NCBI RefSeq assembly: GCF_030272615.1
Contig: NC_081410.1
Span: 227,204,915-227,268,914 of the forward strand
Reading direction: 5' to 3'
Source of the DNA: Cryptomeria japonica
Taxonomy: Eukaryota; Streptophyta; Pinopsida; Cupressales; Cupressaceae
DNA length: 64,000 nt
Shown here piece after piece: positions 23,923-35,174 of the stretch. Numbering within the stretch: the first letter of the stretch is position 1; every line of letters begins with the position of its first letter. The position numbers were made by a program, and so were the translations under genes. Below the pieces are notes generated by a model. It made no database searches. It saw only the letters and a list, made by a program, of their open reading frames with translations, and was not told where the DNA came from.

Positions 23923-26900
23923 ATTTTTCCTTCTCCTAAAGAACCTCCCCCCATCTATAACAACATTTTAGTGCCTAAAAGAGTTGCTACCAATCCCTTT
24001 GAGACTCTCCCATGCTCTAAGGATGAAGACTTTAAGAGTGATCTTGACAATTCTCCTAAAATGTGCCCTTCCTATTTAGCTATCCTAGAGGAAGAGAATG
24101 ATATCATAAACACCTTTCTTAAAGTTACTTCACCTTCCCTACATGATGCCTCTCTAAGTGAAAATGCATTGATGGACATTGACTTATTTTCTCCTAAAGT
24201 TGGTCCTTCCAATGGGGGCATGTTAGTGCAACAAGAGGTTATGAACACTTCTTTCAAAGATCTCCTTCCTAAGCATGAATCTTTGGAGAAATATGTTCAT
24301 GTTATTCCTAAAAAACACTCCCTTCATGAGGATCCTTTTGTGCAAGAAGATGACATTATCCCTACATTTCCTAGTGATGGCATTTTCTTTTCCAACAAAA
24401 TTCCCACTAGAGATGATGAATTAATGATAAATGCTTACTCTTCTCCTAAAGTTTGTCTTACCCATAAACATCCCTTAGAGAAAGAAGATGAAATAATAAG
24501 CAATTTCCTTAATTCTCTCTCCCCTAAAGATCATATTGAACATATTTTGAGGAAAGAGGATGAGTTTAACACATCTATTGATGCTCTCCCTCCTAAGGAT
24601 GAGGAATTAATAAACAATGTTATCTCCTCTCCCGAAATTGACAATACTTCAAACATTCCTTTCAACAACTTCACTATTTGGGATGAACCATTAGAAGAAG
24701 GTGTAGATTATTCTCTACCCCTAGCCAAAGGGGATGAAGTCAAGATTGAAAACTCCCTTGATAGTTTCTCACCTTCCTTGAATCTCAATTATTCTACCTC
24801 TAAAAATAAAGCATCTCCCTCTCCTCAACTTGGTTCTACTCATAAGGATACCCTAGTTCAAAGCAAGATGGTTAACATCTCTTTCAAAGATCTCCCTCTC
24901 AAAAGTGAGATTTTAGAGAGTAATGTTGATCCTTCTCCTAGAGAGTTTATTCCCCATGTAGATCCTTTGATGATAGAGGATGATATGACCTTTCCTAGTA
25001 TTACTTTTCCCACTAGAACATCAATGCCTACCCCTTGTCTCTCTCCTAAAATTGATTTAATCTGTGATAAGATTTTAGTGCAAGAGAAGACTATCAATAA
25101 TTATTCCAACACTTTTGTTCATTCCTCTAAACCATCCTCAATCAATTTTATACATGTAAATGAAACACCTAACAAACCTCTCTTCACTGTTCAAGGTGCT
25201 TGTCCTTCTCAAAATTCTCAACCTTTAAATAAGCCTATCTTAGTGGTTCAAGGTGGTTATGCTAATGATTCTTTTTGCACTCCTAAGAAACCTATTATTA
25301 CTATGCAAGGAGGTTATTCTACTAAGAGCCCTTATGAGTATGCTAAGCAATTAACTAGAGAGAGTTATCATGCGGTTGCCCATACCTATAACACAAGAAA
25401 CAATAGGCAACCTAATCCTCCTCCAGTTATCCCAACTTCACTTCCTCCTTCCCAACCTATTCTTCCGCAAGCTCCTCGCATTTCACAAATGCTTAGTAAG
25501 GACTATGATCTCATAGAACAACTTAAAGCTACCCCTGCTAAGATATCCCTTTGGGATTTGATCCAAACTTCTTCCGCTCATCATGGAATGTTACAAGATG
25601 CCTTGAAAGATTTGAATGTTCCTCCACCTAATACATCTAGTAATATAGTGTCTTTGGTTAACTCTGTGATGAATCCTAAAGCTCAAATTGTGTTTACTCA
25701 AGATGAGTTGCCTACTAGCGAAATTCAACATCAATATGATCCTTTGATGATTGTGGTTATCATAAATGACACTGCAATAAGACGAACACTAGTAGATAAT
25801 GGCTCTGGTCTTAATGTGTGTAGCATTAATCTCTTGCATAAGATGAATGTGGATACATCCCTTATTGAGCCTGACTCTCGTCCCATTCGAGGCTTTGATA
25901 ATGTGGCTAAATCTTCATTAGGTATTATCACCTTACCCATCACAGTGGGACCTGTTACTTTGCCTACTCCTATCCATGTTATGTCGGGAAATCTAACATA
26001 CAACTTGTTATTAGGGAGACCTTGGATTCACAGTATGCAAGCTGTCCCCTCTACATTGCATAGACAAGTTAAATTTATTTATAATAATAAGACATATACC
26101 TTGATAGGTGATACTAATTTTCAAGCTTGTTTGCAAACATCTACTTCCAAAGGGAGTTCTTCTAAGCCTTCCTCTTCTAGTGATGACTCGTTAAACAAGA
26201 TACCTATGGATGAATCATCACCCTCTGATAATCAAAATTCTTTGGATGAGTCTGAAGTTCCTGAAGAAGATTCTTTTCAACTTGAATCTACACATGAAAA
26301 GGCTTTTGATCCTGAGAAGGTTCTCGTAGAAGATGATTGGGGAACGCTTGATTTCAATCCCACCTTTGTAGGTGAGTATAGGGTTCCTCCTAGAGAGCTT
26401 AAAGTTAAAAAGAAGGAAGAAACTAGAGATCAATCAGTCTTACCTGAACCTATGAGCAATAATTTTGTGGCCGCTTCTCAAACTTCTTCTCCTCACACCT
26501 CTAATTCTGAAGAATTTGATTCTTTGTCTTATGAAAAACCACCTTTTCTTTCTAAAATGGCTAATCGTTATGGTCGTGGTTTCCATATTTTGGCTAAGAG
26601 TGGCTATAGTGGAAATGGTTGTGGCGCAAATGAACAAGGAGTTAAAGTTCCTTTAGAACATAACATGCATGAATATTCATTTGGACTTGGATATAATCTT
26701 TCTAAGCCCACCAAAGCATCTAAAAGACCATCTCTCAGTGTGAATGCTATATTTAGTAGTGATGATGATCTCACTTCAACTAAATCATCTTCTACTTCTA
26801 TCAACTCTCATTCCCCTCATAAGGAAATCTTGGCGATGAACAAATCTCTTTATGACTCCCCTCAAATTTCTAAATCCACTTATGAATCTTTATCTCCTAT

Positions 26901-27087
26901 TCATCATAAAGTCCTTTCTTCCAGGGATAAGGCTCTAATAAATTACACTCATCTCTCTTCTAAGATTTCTCATAACTTTCCTTCTTCAATTTTTATCATT
27001 TTATACATGTTTTTGATCTCACTTATGGGTGAGCATTCAGCATGTCATATTCAAATACCTCATTCAATCTATCATGTCTTTAAATAA
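23923..27087 (+). CDS. GP2 protease and G-patch polyprotein
   Basis: The frame is open from 23923 to the TAA at 27085-27087. The first ATG inside is at 24061; a frame counted from GTG at 23971 gives 1,038 residues. An ATG at 23872 is in the same frame but is separated by one TAA at 23920-23922. Counting residues from 23971, about 1-500 form a Ser/Pro/Asp/Glu-rich region with repeated SPK motifs and no canonical gag. Retropepsin lies at about 600-690, with the active site VDNGSGLNVCS and LLLGRPWIHSM. A G-patch lies at about 862-905 (GRGFHILAKSGYSGNGCGAN, then EQG). DNGS-type active sites and a G-patch are usual in plant Ty3/gypsy polyproteins, where RT follows; here the frame stops instead. 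Confidence 0.85.
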   Translation: MFPSPKEPPPIYNNILVPKRVATNPFETLPCSKDEDFKSDLDNSPKMCPSYLAILEEENDIINTFLKVTSPSLHDASLSENALMDIDLFSPKVGPSNGGMLVQQEVMNTSFKDLLPKHESLEKYVHVIPKKHSLHEDPFVQEDDIIPTFPSDGIFFSNKIPTRDDELMINAYSSPKVCLTHKHPLEKEDEIISNFLNSLSPKDHIEHILRKEDEFNTSIDALPPKDEELINNVISSPEIDNTSNIPFNNFTIWDEPLEEGVDYSLPLAKGDEVKIENSLDSFSPSLNLNYSTSKNKASPSPQLGSTHKDTLVQSKMVNISFKDLPLKSEILESNVDPSPREFIPHVDPLMIEDDMTFPSITFPTRTSMPTPCLSPKIDLICDKILVQEKTINNYSNTFVHSSKPSSINFIHVNETPNKPLFTVQGACPSQNSQPLNKPILVVQGGYANDSFCTPKKPIITMQGGYSTKSPYEYAKQLTRESYHAVAHTYNTRNNRQPNPPPVIPTSLPPSQPILPQAPRISQMLSKDYDLIEQLKATPAKISLWDLIQTSSAHHGMLQDALKDLNVPPPNTSSNIVSLVNSVMNPKAQIVFTQDELPTSEIQHQYDPLMIVVIINDTAIRRTLVDNGSGLNVCSINLLHKMNVDTSLIEPDSRPIRGFDNVAKSSLGIITLPITVGPVTLPTPIHVMSGNLTYNLLLGRPWIHSMQAVPSTLHRQVKFIYNNKTYTLIGDTNFQACLQTSTSKGSSSKPSSSSDDSLNKIPMDESSPSDNQNSLDESEVPEEDSFQLESTHEKAFDPEKVLVEDDWGTLDFNPTFVGEYRVPPRELKVKKKEETRDQSVLPEPMSNNFVAASQTSSPHTSNSEEFDSLSYEKPPFLSKMANRYGRGFHILAKSGYSGNGCGANEQGVKVPLEHNMHEYSFGLGYNLSKPTKASKRPSLSVNAIFSSDDDLTSTKSSSTSINSHSPHKEILAMNKSLYDSPQISKSTYESLSPIHHKVLSSRDKALINYTHLSSKISHNFPSSIFIILYMFLISLMGEHSACHIQIPHSIYHVFK

Positions 27088-28840
27088 CATTAATGGCTAT
27101 TATGTTGCTCATCATTATGTGACATTGGTAGCTCATTTACTGGGGGCTCATTGTCATTCATGATGGTACAATTTCAAGTGCAATCATATTTTTGAAGCAA
27201 CATAATAGCCTAATTTTTCTATGTTATCTCTTGTTCCTATGGGGTAATAATGTGGAAATATTGATCATCTTTTCTTTAGAATCCTCTTTTCCTAGATATG
27301 GGAGAAGATGTGTATTCTCTTTCTTATCCTACCCACTTCTTGTGAGGAGCATTTTACATACACTAATGTCTTGCTTGCATGAACTCATGTGAGTATGTAG
27401 TACATTTCGCTTATGTCTAAATCTCTCCCTAGAATATTGTGTAAGTCCTTCTCATTGACCTTATCCTTGGGAGGCAATGATCTTTCCTTATTTTTATCTA
27501 AGGATCCACTTTTTCCTATTTCGTGGATGGTGTGAACTTTATTACTTGATGTTATTCCTTGTATGCATTTGTTGTTGTTTGTTCAAGGATTCTCTCTTAC
27601 AAGAGGTGTAAGTCCTTGACTACAACCTCTTTTGCACTTGGTAAAATACATCCATAATGAATTCACTCTCCCAATGGGGTTAAAAAGAGCGTCATCCTTC
27701 ATTAAGAATCACTTTCATCTCGCAAAAGAAGGAAGTATTGCATTCTTATTCTTTTCTTTGTCTTATTCTAGAAGATGTTATATTTGTCTAAGACAATTCC
27801 TCTCGGGGATAGGTGTCTTTTGTACAAAGATCTCTTCTCCTCTAAGGATCTCCTTTATACGTACTACAAGATATCCCTTTTCAACTATCTTATCCTTGCT
27901 TAAGGAGTAAAAAACTCTCTTGCTTGGATCTATGACATTGTTGCATTTTTGGGGTATCTTCTTTTGTGATGAAGGTAGGTATCCTTGTTCTACTTTGCTT
28001 ATGACATAAACATTACACTTTTTGAGCAATGGGTCATTCTTGGAACCAGAGCACAGACTCTTAGAGCGAGATGTCACACTTTTGTACTATACATGTACAG
28101 GTTGTAGCATACTCGGGCATAGACTCCTATAAGGTGCTTCTAACCTCACTTACACACACATGCACGAGGTTGAGTGGAACTAGCGGCATAAGGCTAGACT
28201 TTCTCACTCTCCTCCCTTACATGGATCACCTAGACAGACTGTAGGGGCTAGTTTTCCATGTCCTTTTTCCATGGATCACCTAGACAAGATCTAGGGGCGA
28301 GAAGTCCATGTTTTCTCTCTCATTATTCTTCTCATGGATCACCAATGTGTGTATTCATGCTTTTTTCCTTTCTGTTCTTCTCTTTGCATTTTGTTTCCAT
28401 TTACATCCTTCATCTTGTGCTAGAGAACTCTCAAATCCTCACACTCTTTGTTGTGTTGGAATTGAGATTTAGTCCTCTTTCTTACCAAATGATTCTCCAT
28501 TAGTTTCTGATCTCATATCAAATCTTCTTGTGAGCATTTGTCATCAATATTCTTTAACAATTCGAAGTGGTAAACATGATACCCTGTTTCAACTCACTAA
28601 AATTAGCAAGCCGAAATAGGGGGGGGCATATAGCTACCCTCGAATTTTCATCACCTTCCTTAGTAAGCATTAGGTGATTTTGTGATCTAACGTGTGTTTT
28701 GTAGGGTGTGGTTCCTAACTGTGTACTGCAGATACCGCTGGGGGCTTCGTTCGACAGACTTATGGATATATCCTTTTTCAAATAATGTTTACTTTTCTGT
28801 ACTTTAGCTTGCATATGCACGTAGTGTTCATATGACCGCT
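27088..28840 (+). other. GP2 3' internal noncoding region
   Basis: No coding domain is visible in any frame. Near 28222, 28271 and 28333 the string CATGGATCACC repeats, the first two as CATGGATCACCTAGACA at 49 bp spacing followed by TAGGGGC. The pol genes expected here in an autonomous gypsy element are absent. Confidence 0.7.
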
Positions 28841-28855
28841 AAAGTGGGGGCTAAA
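28841..28855 (+). promoter_or_regulatory. GP2 polypurine tract
   Basis: AAAGTGGGGGCTAAA abuts the 3' LTR. GP1 has AAAGTGGGGGCAAAA in the same position, and both are preceded by GCT. Confidence 0.85.
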
Positions 28856-30492
28856 TGTAGCGTCGTAAATTGTACGCACTTGCTAGGGTGGTACAATTTC
28901 ACACCTAGTTTAGCACCCGCCTTGGCGCATTTTGCATTTTGCATTGCATTTCCCCTTTAGCACTTAATTAATTAAATTAATTAGGTCTAAGGTTCTATTT
29001 CATCATCTTCCACATCATAAAGTCGGGCCCTTTCATTAAAGTGTGCCCCTTTCATTTTATTCCTCCAATACATCATTTAATCAAAAACCCTAATTAGGTC
29101 CTATTTTGAACTTGGGGGCTTGATTTCGGGGGTCAAAACATCTCAAAAACAGCTGTAACTTCGGGATTCGCTCTAAAATCATCATATCCGACGACCCTGA
29201 AAATTTGGTAAAAAGTTGTCGGGACCATGGCGCCCAGAGTGCACATGGTCCCGGACATTTTTCCCGAAATTTTAGGAGCGCGATCCAATCATAAAATAAA
29301 GCTTAACCCCAAGAAATTGGCGGGAGATTCAATCTCTAGGTCGGCCAAAAGTTGAAATTAAGACCTAGGGTTTCATATATAAGAGCTCTCTTTCTTCATT
29401 TGAAAGGATCCAGAATTTTTGGTTTCAAGGGACTTTCTATGCAGCGAAAGAGCAGATCTTTGAAGACTTCAACAACATTCAAGATCCATCCCTCTATCAA
29501 GCATTTATCAACTCCATTCATCTATTTAGGGCTTGGAAGACATTGAAGAACAATAGGAGATTACCGACTGAAGATTGGCTTGTACCCCTCCCTTGGGGGT
29601 TGGGTATGATTTCATGTTGTTTTCATGTCTTTGCATAAGCTTCAATATATCATTTATTCATGCTTTAGATCACTTTGCATCTTGATTTAGAGAATTTACA
29701 TTATCATTTACAAGCAATTAGGGTTTACTTTCTAGGTTGCTCTAGTTTGCTTACTTGCATTTTAGGATCTTGCACACACACAAGGTCTGCACACACACTA
29801 CTTTTACAATACAACTTGGCTATTCGTGGAGGTGGAAATCACCAAAGCGGGGGTTTGACTAAGGCAAAACCCTATAGAGCCGCCCACAACAGCTTTTCAG
29901 ATATAAGTGCAGGTTTCAGGATTCGGACGACGCCGCAAATTACAGATCCGACGGAAGCAGACAGAGACTGAACTTCACACCAAATTGCAGAGAAAAAGAC
30001 CAGGACAGGGGCGTGGGGCGCCCTGGTCCTGCCAGGACAGGGGCACTGGGCGCCCTAGTCCTTTTGTCAAACAGCAGTTTCAACATTTTTCTGACAGCTT
30101 TTCAGGTTGCAAAACAACAGTTTCAGGTGCAGAATCAGGACAGTGGCGCCCGCGCCCCCGTCCTGAACATTTCCACTCATATTTTAACCCTAGGTACGCA
30201 TTTACATTCTTGTCTTGTCCTTGTGTTTACAGCTTTCCATTATTTAATTTCAATTCTGCAATCTTGTTATTAGTTTATACTTGCACTTTGGGGTTAGGGA
30301 TTGAACTTGCATCATTATATCTATCATTTGCAACAAAGGAATAGAAATCCTAATAGGTAGCCCGTGGCTCTCTCTTCCACAAAAAGAAGTAGCCAATTGT
30401 GTGATACCTCTAGGCTCTTTCATATTCCACAAGTGTGTGATTGAAAGTGAGATTAGGGCATGTTTGCTTAGTGTCACTTTTTCCCCCACACA
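28856..30492 (+). repeat. GP2 3' LTR
   Basis: Repeat of 21925-23559, followed by the target copy gtcgg. Few differences are visible by eye, for example CAGCTGTAACTT versus TAGCTGTAACTT near the start and an indel in the GC-rich repeats. Confidence 0.95.
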
Positions 30493-30497
30493 GTCGG

Positions 30498-30578
30498 TAT
30501 CTGTCGGTGTATTCCTTCTAAAGAATCTTGTTTCCATCAATGACAACATATGAACCCAATGTGTGTCAATTGCCAACA
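30498..30578 (-). repeat. DUO-A 5' LTR, remainder beyond GP2
   Basis: It continues the right-hand LTR after the GP2 insertion and matches 15810-15898, ending GTGTCAATTGCCAACA. The outer boundary of DUO-A is at 30578. Confidence 0.9.
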
Positions 30579-31522
30579 CCTGTCACCTTCGGGGACTAGG
30601 GCGTGAGGTGCTAGCGCCCCGTGAATCTGATAGTTCGCAGGTGGTCGTTTGAGCATTACACTTGTGCTTGGAAGGAATTGTAATGCCCCTGCATGCACCC
30701 ATCGATGTCAGTATTTTATCCAGAGCCTATATCTCTCTGGTTTGAAGGCATTTTGAGGATCTTTTGGCATTTTAAGATCACTCTTTGCAGGTTGGAGCTC
30801 TCGATGATTTCTTGAACATCATTCATAGCTTCCTAGACCAAGACCACCATTGTTGTAGATCTCCAAAATAGTTTACAAAATCATCTCCACAATCACTTTG
30901 GAAAGGGGAGTTTACTAAAAATCGTTCCCATTTTTACCTTGCATATCTCTCTATTTATTGTTACTTTCCAATTATCTTTATCGTCTATTTTCCATGTGGC
31001 TTTCCATTTGGGGTGTCTATGGAGGTGGAAACACCAAAATGGGGGTCTAACTTAGGCAGATTCCAAAACACAACCACCAACATTTTCCTTCTTGATTGTG
31101 TGTGGTTCTCGATCATGGGAAGAAGATTATTTAATGAAAGGCTTCAAATTGTGGACCATTCGTGAGCTTTATCTATTCCCTCCTTTTAAGTTATTCTTTT
31201 ATTTCATATTTTGCATTATTATTCGTATTTATCATTTTCCTACAAGTGTTTATATTTTAAATGTATCTATCATTTTGGTACGGTTCTTGTGCTCCATCCG
31301 TACAAGATGACAACATGTCACACTGGTGTCCCAGCTCTACACTCTCGTCCTAGGGACAGAGGCTCAACAGAGTAGTCTGGACATCTTCTCTGCAATTTAA
31401 TTGCTTAGTTTGACTATTTCCATCCCCTGGCTCACCTTAGCGCCAGTTTGAGTGAGGTATTAGAGGGTCAATTTGTTCTCTTGGATCCATCATCCTCAAG
31501 GTAGCCAATTTCCTTTGTTACA
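30579..31522 (+). repeat. GP1 5' LTR, second part
   Basis: Matches 52690-53654, from TGTCACCTTC and GAGCATTACAC to CCTTTGTTACA. Substitutions against the 3' copy are frequent, so GP1 is much older than GP2. Confidence 0.9.
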
Positions 31523-31524
31523 AT

Positions 31525-31543
31525 TTTGTGAACCCGATGTGAA
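31525..31543 (+). promoter_or_regulatory. GP1 primer binding site
   Basis: TTTTGTGAACCCGATGTGA begins two bases after the LTR end at 31522. It is nearly the same as the GP2 site, which places the two elements in one lineage. Confidence 0.7.
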
Positions 31544-31639
31544 AGATTTTTATTTTTACATTGTGTATTTATCATTTAAGTGTATTGCCCTGTAGTGTAG
31601 TCTTAGCATTGGAAGACTCGTCTATAGCTTTACGACCTA

Positions 31640-33180
31640 GACTGCCACGAGAGTCATAGTTAGGAGGTCATACAAGAAGAGCTTTCTTCCTGACTATTAT
31701 AGTCCTCCTTTGCCCAACATGATGTTTAACGATCAACTTCCTAACCCAGATTATTTCTTGTCTTCTCCTCCCCTTAAGTCCATTTTGATAAGGGGCCCCT
31801 CTCCACCTGGTTCGCAATCCAACTCTTAGAGTAATTCTCCAAGAAATTTCACTCCATTTCCCCCTCCTACTATTGATCATGACTTTTCTCTCACTGTTGA
31901 TTTTGAACAAATTGACATTCTTGAGTAGAATCTGAGAGACTTTGAGGGTTTCTTAAATCATAAGAATGTCCTCCCCTAGGCTTGAAATATCGTCAACACT
32001 CTGAGAGACATGTTGATCTTAGATAGGAGAGGCCTAGAGATGTTAAGGGAATTATCTATGATTGTTAGGAATCATGTGCCTTTAGTTGGTGCTTTTCCTC
32101 AAGATGGCTAGTCCGATGTTTATTGCTCTCAACTTGGTGTGGCCATGCCTAGTTTGATAGTACACACGGTTGATTTTGAGCCTACTATTATTCCTAGTAT
32201 GACTGCTTCATCTACCTTTGGGCTACACAAGTATGTCTAGTGGCTTGACGTTTGCCTCTGTTGTAACTCAGATATCTACGATTAGCACTAAAACTACATC
32301 TGGTAGTGGCACTAGTTCTTCTGGAGGTTCTGATGGAGGTGGTGGTGGTTTTGGCCCACCTCCTTTGCCTGTCAATCTAGTCTTGAACACCATCTTGCAA
32401 AACATAGGGCAGTTGCAGTTGCAACTCATGAAACTAGCTTCTACCTTTGGTCAGTCATCCATGCCTGCATATTATAGGAAAATTCCCCTCAACATCACCA
32501 TCTTGAACACTATCCTTCCTACCATGACTAATTCATTGAAATTTGATAGGTTAAATGGTGATGGGGACTGATTTTTTAATGACCATGCGCAATGATTGCC
32601 ATAGCTTGGACTTTTTTTGCTTAAACTATTCTCACTCTCCCTTAAGGGTACCTCGTTAGAATGGTACAACTCTTTGCTAGATCATTCTATCCACACCTTT
32701 GATCAACTCATGGACCTTTTCCTCAAACAATTTCATGCTAACATTGGTAGCAGGGTCACTATTACTGATCTTGTTCATTGTAAACAGAAGCCCAATTAAA
32801 AGGTCACAGATTTTATCTCAAGATAGCAATCAATTTCTACCAAAATTCCCTTTTCCTTGCCAGATAGCAATCCATAGAGGATTTTTATTGGCAATCTGTA
32901 GCCGACATTAAAGGAGAAACTATCTCTTAATCGATATAAAAAATTTGCTAACATGTGTTTTGTGCTAACAAACTACCAACACACCATGTCACAGTTCAAA
33001 GATTCTACTTCGAACCCTTGCAGTGGGTCCTTTGTAGATATGTCCACGAAAGGGTCTAGGAAGAATAAGGCAGTGGCCAATGTCGTGGTTTTCCCTTTGA
33101 CAGCTACCAGACAAGGCTCACACCAAAATAGGGCCTTGAGGAAACTGAATGACTCTTATTTGAGCATAATGTAGTGATTG
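31640..33180 (+). pseudogene. gag: GP1 gag
   Basis: An N-terminal Pro/Ser-rich part leads to the gag core: LKFDRLNGDGD near 32540, then LFSLSLKGTSLEWYNSLLDH and LMDLFLKQFHANIG (32620-32770). The last two are the classic LKG.A..W...L and F..F motifs of Ty3/gypsy gag. Frameshifts near 32570 and many stops separate the parts. No zinc knuckle is recognisable. Confidence 0.75.
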
Positions 33181-33615
33181 TTGAAAGACAATCTAATTAC
33201 CCTTCCCAAGATTAGACCATTGTTCGATAGCAGACCCTATCCACAATGGTACGATGGATCCCAATTTTTCCATTACCATCATGTGTGTGGTCATGACACT
33301 GAACGATGTTATCGTCTTTGACACATTGTCCAAGACCACATCGACGGTGATTCAATCAAAGTTGATGCGTGGAAACACAAAACGAACAAGTCCATTGACA
33401 AGACCAATAGTGACTTGCAAATCTCTACCGATCCCTTTCCCCCACATTCGGCAAATTTCATGTCTGCATCTAATCCTTCTTCAGATGATAGTCCATTCGT
33501 GAAAATGGTCACCACCAGTCCCATTTGCTCACCTCCTAGCCATAAGGGCAAGCTGTCTAGCGTATCCTTATCATTTACCCCTTTGACTTCCATGTACTGT
33601 GGATAGCCTACTCCT

Positions 33616-34581
33616 TTGTACATCCCTACTAAATTGAATGGTCAAACTATCATAGGTGTGATGGTTGACCCATCCTGCAGAGTCAATGTCATTATAGAGG
33701 AGACTTTATTTGTGAACGCTTGGCATAGGCCTACGTATGATGAGTGTCGAGCGACCCTGAGGACACGTGATGGGTTTTCCATTCCTACTTTGGGCAGTAT
33801 TACCTTGACGGTCCTCGTGGTACCTAAGGTTGTATCTTCCACATTTGTGATCATTCCTGAGTTAGACATATTTCGAGCTAAGCTGGGCATTCCCTGGTTG
33901 ATTTCCTTGGAGGTGGTCCCTTCAATAATTCATAAGTGTCTCAAGGTTCCCCATGAGGGTTTGGTGCATGTCATCCAGGATAGTGGATATCGACCCCTAG
34001 TAGCCCATGGGGACTTTTCACTAGACTATTTTTGGCCTGCTCTGGTGGGGCCCATGCTTCCTCATGGTGACTTGATGTATCATGCATATTATCAATATAA
34101 GATAGGGGAGTTAGCCCCTAAATCTATGCAACCTAGTTTTTGGTTGCCTCTCTCTACATCGACCTCTGCTCCGTCTATCCTGGTCATGGAGCAGGTGGTG
34201 CCACATGTCTCCTCATCATCGGGGTTCGAGGCTAAGCCTGCTCCTCCGAATAGACCTCTACGTCCTCCTAGGACTACACATCCTCTAGTAGTGTCTTTTG
34301 TTCCTATGATTGCACCTAGTGCAGACAAGGGAAAGACACCTATGTTGTCAAAGTCTACAACCTGCCCTCCCTTTAAGCTCCCAATCATGGCCGATATCCC
34401 TCAACCCTCTAGATATGAGAGAGGGAGGCGTTATTCCCGTGTGTGTTTGTCACCGCTTTCTCTTGCTTCACAACCCGCATCAACATCCTCAGTTCCTCCC
34501 ACCGCTCCTCGAGTGAAGCGAGGTAGGGAGTTTGTTGCTGTCAATGTAGTACCAATCTCAGATGAACCTCCTATTCTATAG
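33616..34581 (+). pseudogene. GP1 degenerate protease with Pro-rich tail
   Basis: An open stretch of about 320 codons. Its first 110 residues follow the retropepsin plan: IIGVMVDPSCRVNVI at the active site and LGIPWLISLEVVPS near the end. The catalytic D-S/T-G is DPS here. The rest is Pro/Ser-rich, such as PAPPNRPLRPPRTTHP, with no G-patch seen. It corresponds to the GP2 polyprotein after its N-terminal region. Confidence 0.65.
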
Positions 34582-35174
34582 GTGGGGCCTTCTCCTGTCC
34601 CTGACATGGTTTTAGAGGCCTCTCCAATGGAGCATGATGCTCCTGAATCCTCTTGAGCTTTGGTTGGTGGTCCTCACCTTCATCATAATCAACGTGTGTG
34701 TGAGAATAAATGCTTTCGATGAGCCATGGCTCGAGAGCACGATGCAGCCTTGCAATCCATTGGCGCATCCTCGACACCCAACGTTGTTGTCTTGAAGCGT
34801 TTCTCCTTAATTTCTCATGTCTCTGCATCTGTTTTGGTTTTTCTCCCTGTCGCTTTGAGGCCTATTGATGAATCTCCCTCTAAACGGGTGTAGGTCTTTA
34901 TCGCTCCTTCTTTGGAGCCGCCCCTCATCACCTCTTTGATGGACATACCTCTATTGTCTCGACCTATCAATATGTTGCACACAAAGGTGGTGTCTAGTGC
35001 AACTCTATCTGCTCCCCCTGTCTCACAACCATTCCAACATAAGAGCTTTCCAGGAGTCCTTTAGCCTACTACGGTTGATAGGAGACCTACTTCTCCTATC
35101 CAACCCAAATGCAAGCTTGAACAGGGACCCATTCCAAAGTTTCAATGGCAGAAATCCTCATAAGTATATTCCTC
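34582..35174 (+). pseudogene. GP1 polyprotein tail, left part
   Basis: The same Pro/Ser/Val-rich composition continues with several stops, up to the DUO-B insertion at 35175. No domain is recognisable. It resumes at 49783. Confidence 0.4.

Larger units (their letters stand above)
21925..30492 (+). mobile_element. GP2: young pol-less Pro/G-patch LTR element
   Basis: LTRs of 1,635 and 1,637 bp begin TGTAGCGTCG and end CCCACACA. The target duplication gtcgg is perfect (21920-21924 and 30493-30497). The LTRs look nearly identical, so the insertion is recent relative to its neighbours. The internal region holds a primer site, one long uninterrupted frame of 1,038 codons with protease and G-patch domains, about 1.75 kb of noncoding DNA, and a PPT. 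No RT, RNase H or integrase is present, so movement needs enzymes from a partner. Confidence 0.95.
15011..30578 (-). mobile_element. DUO-A: pol-less two-ORF LTR element, interrupted by GP2
   Basis: LTRs lie at 15011-15898 and 21148-21924 plus 30498-30578. On the minus strand they start TGTTGG and end CCAACA. A Met-tRNA-type primer site adjoins the right-hand LTR and a PPT adjoins the left-hand LTR, fixing minus orientation. Between them are only ORF1 (coiled coil, CCHC knuckles) and ORF2 (unknown conserved protein). Flanks are ccaat and cctgt, which match at only 3 of 5 positions. GP2 sits inside the right LTR. Confidence 0.85.

Noticed and set aside
23923-27087. The 1,038-codon ORF as a host gene
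   Set aside because: It lies between a primer site and a PPT inside a complete LTR pair with a target duplication, and its retropepsin and G-patch are those of plant gypsy polyproteins.
22421-29546. A 64-codon frame present twice, at 22421-22615 and 29352-29546, as a conserved small protein
   Set aside because: Both lie at the same place in the two GP2 LTRs. They are identical because LTRs are copies, not because of protein conservation.
30250-30579. A 109-codon minus-strand frame as a gene
   Set aside because: It crosses the GP2 3' LTR boundary into the DUO-A LTR remnant and has no recognisable content.
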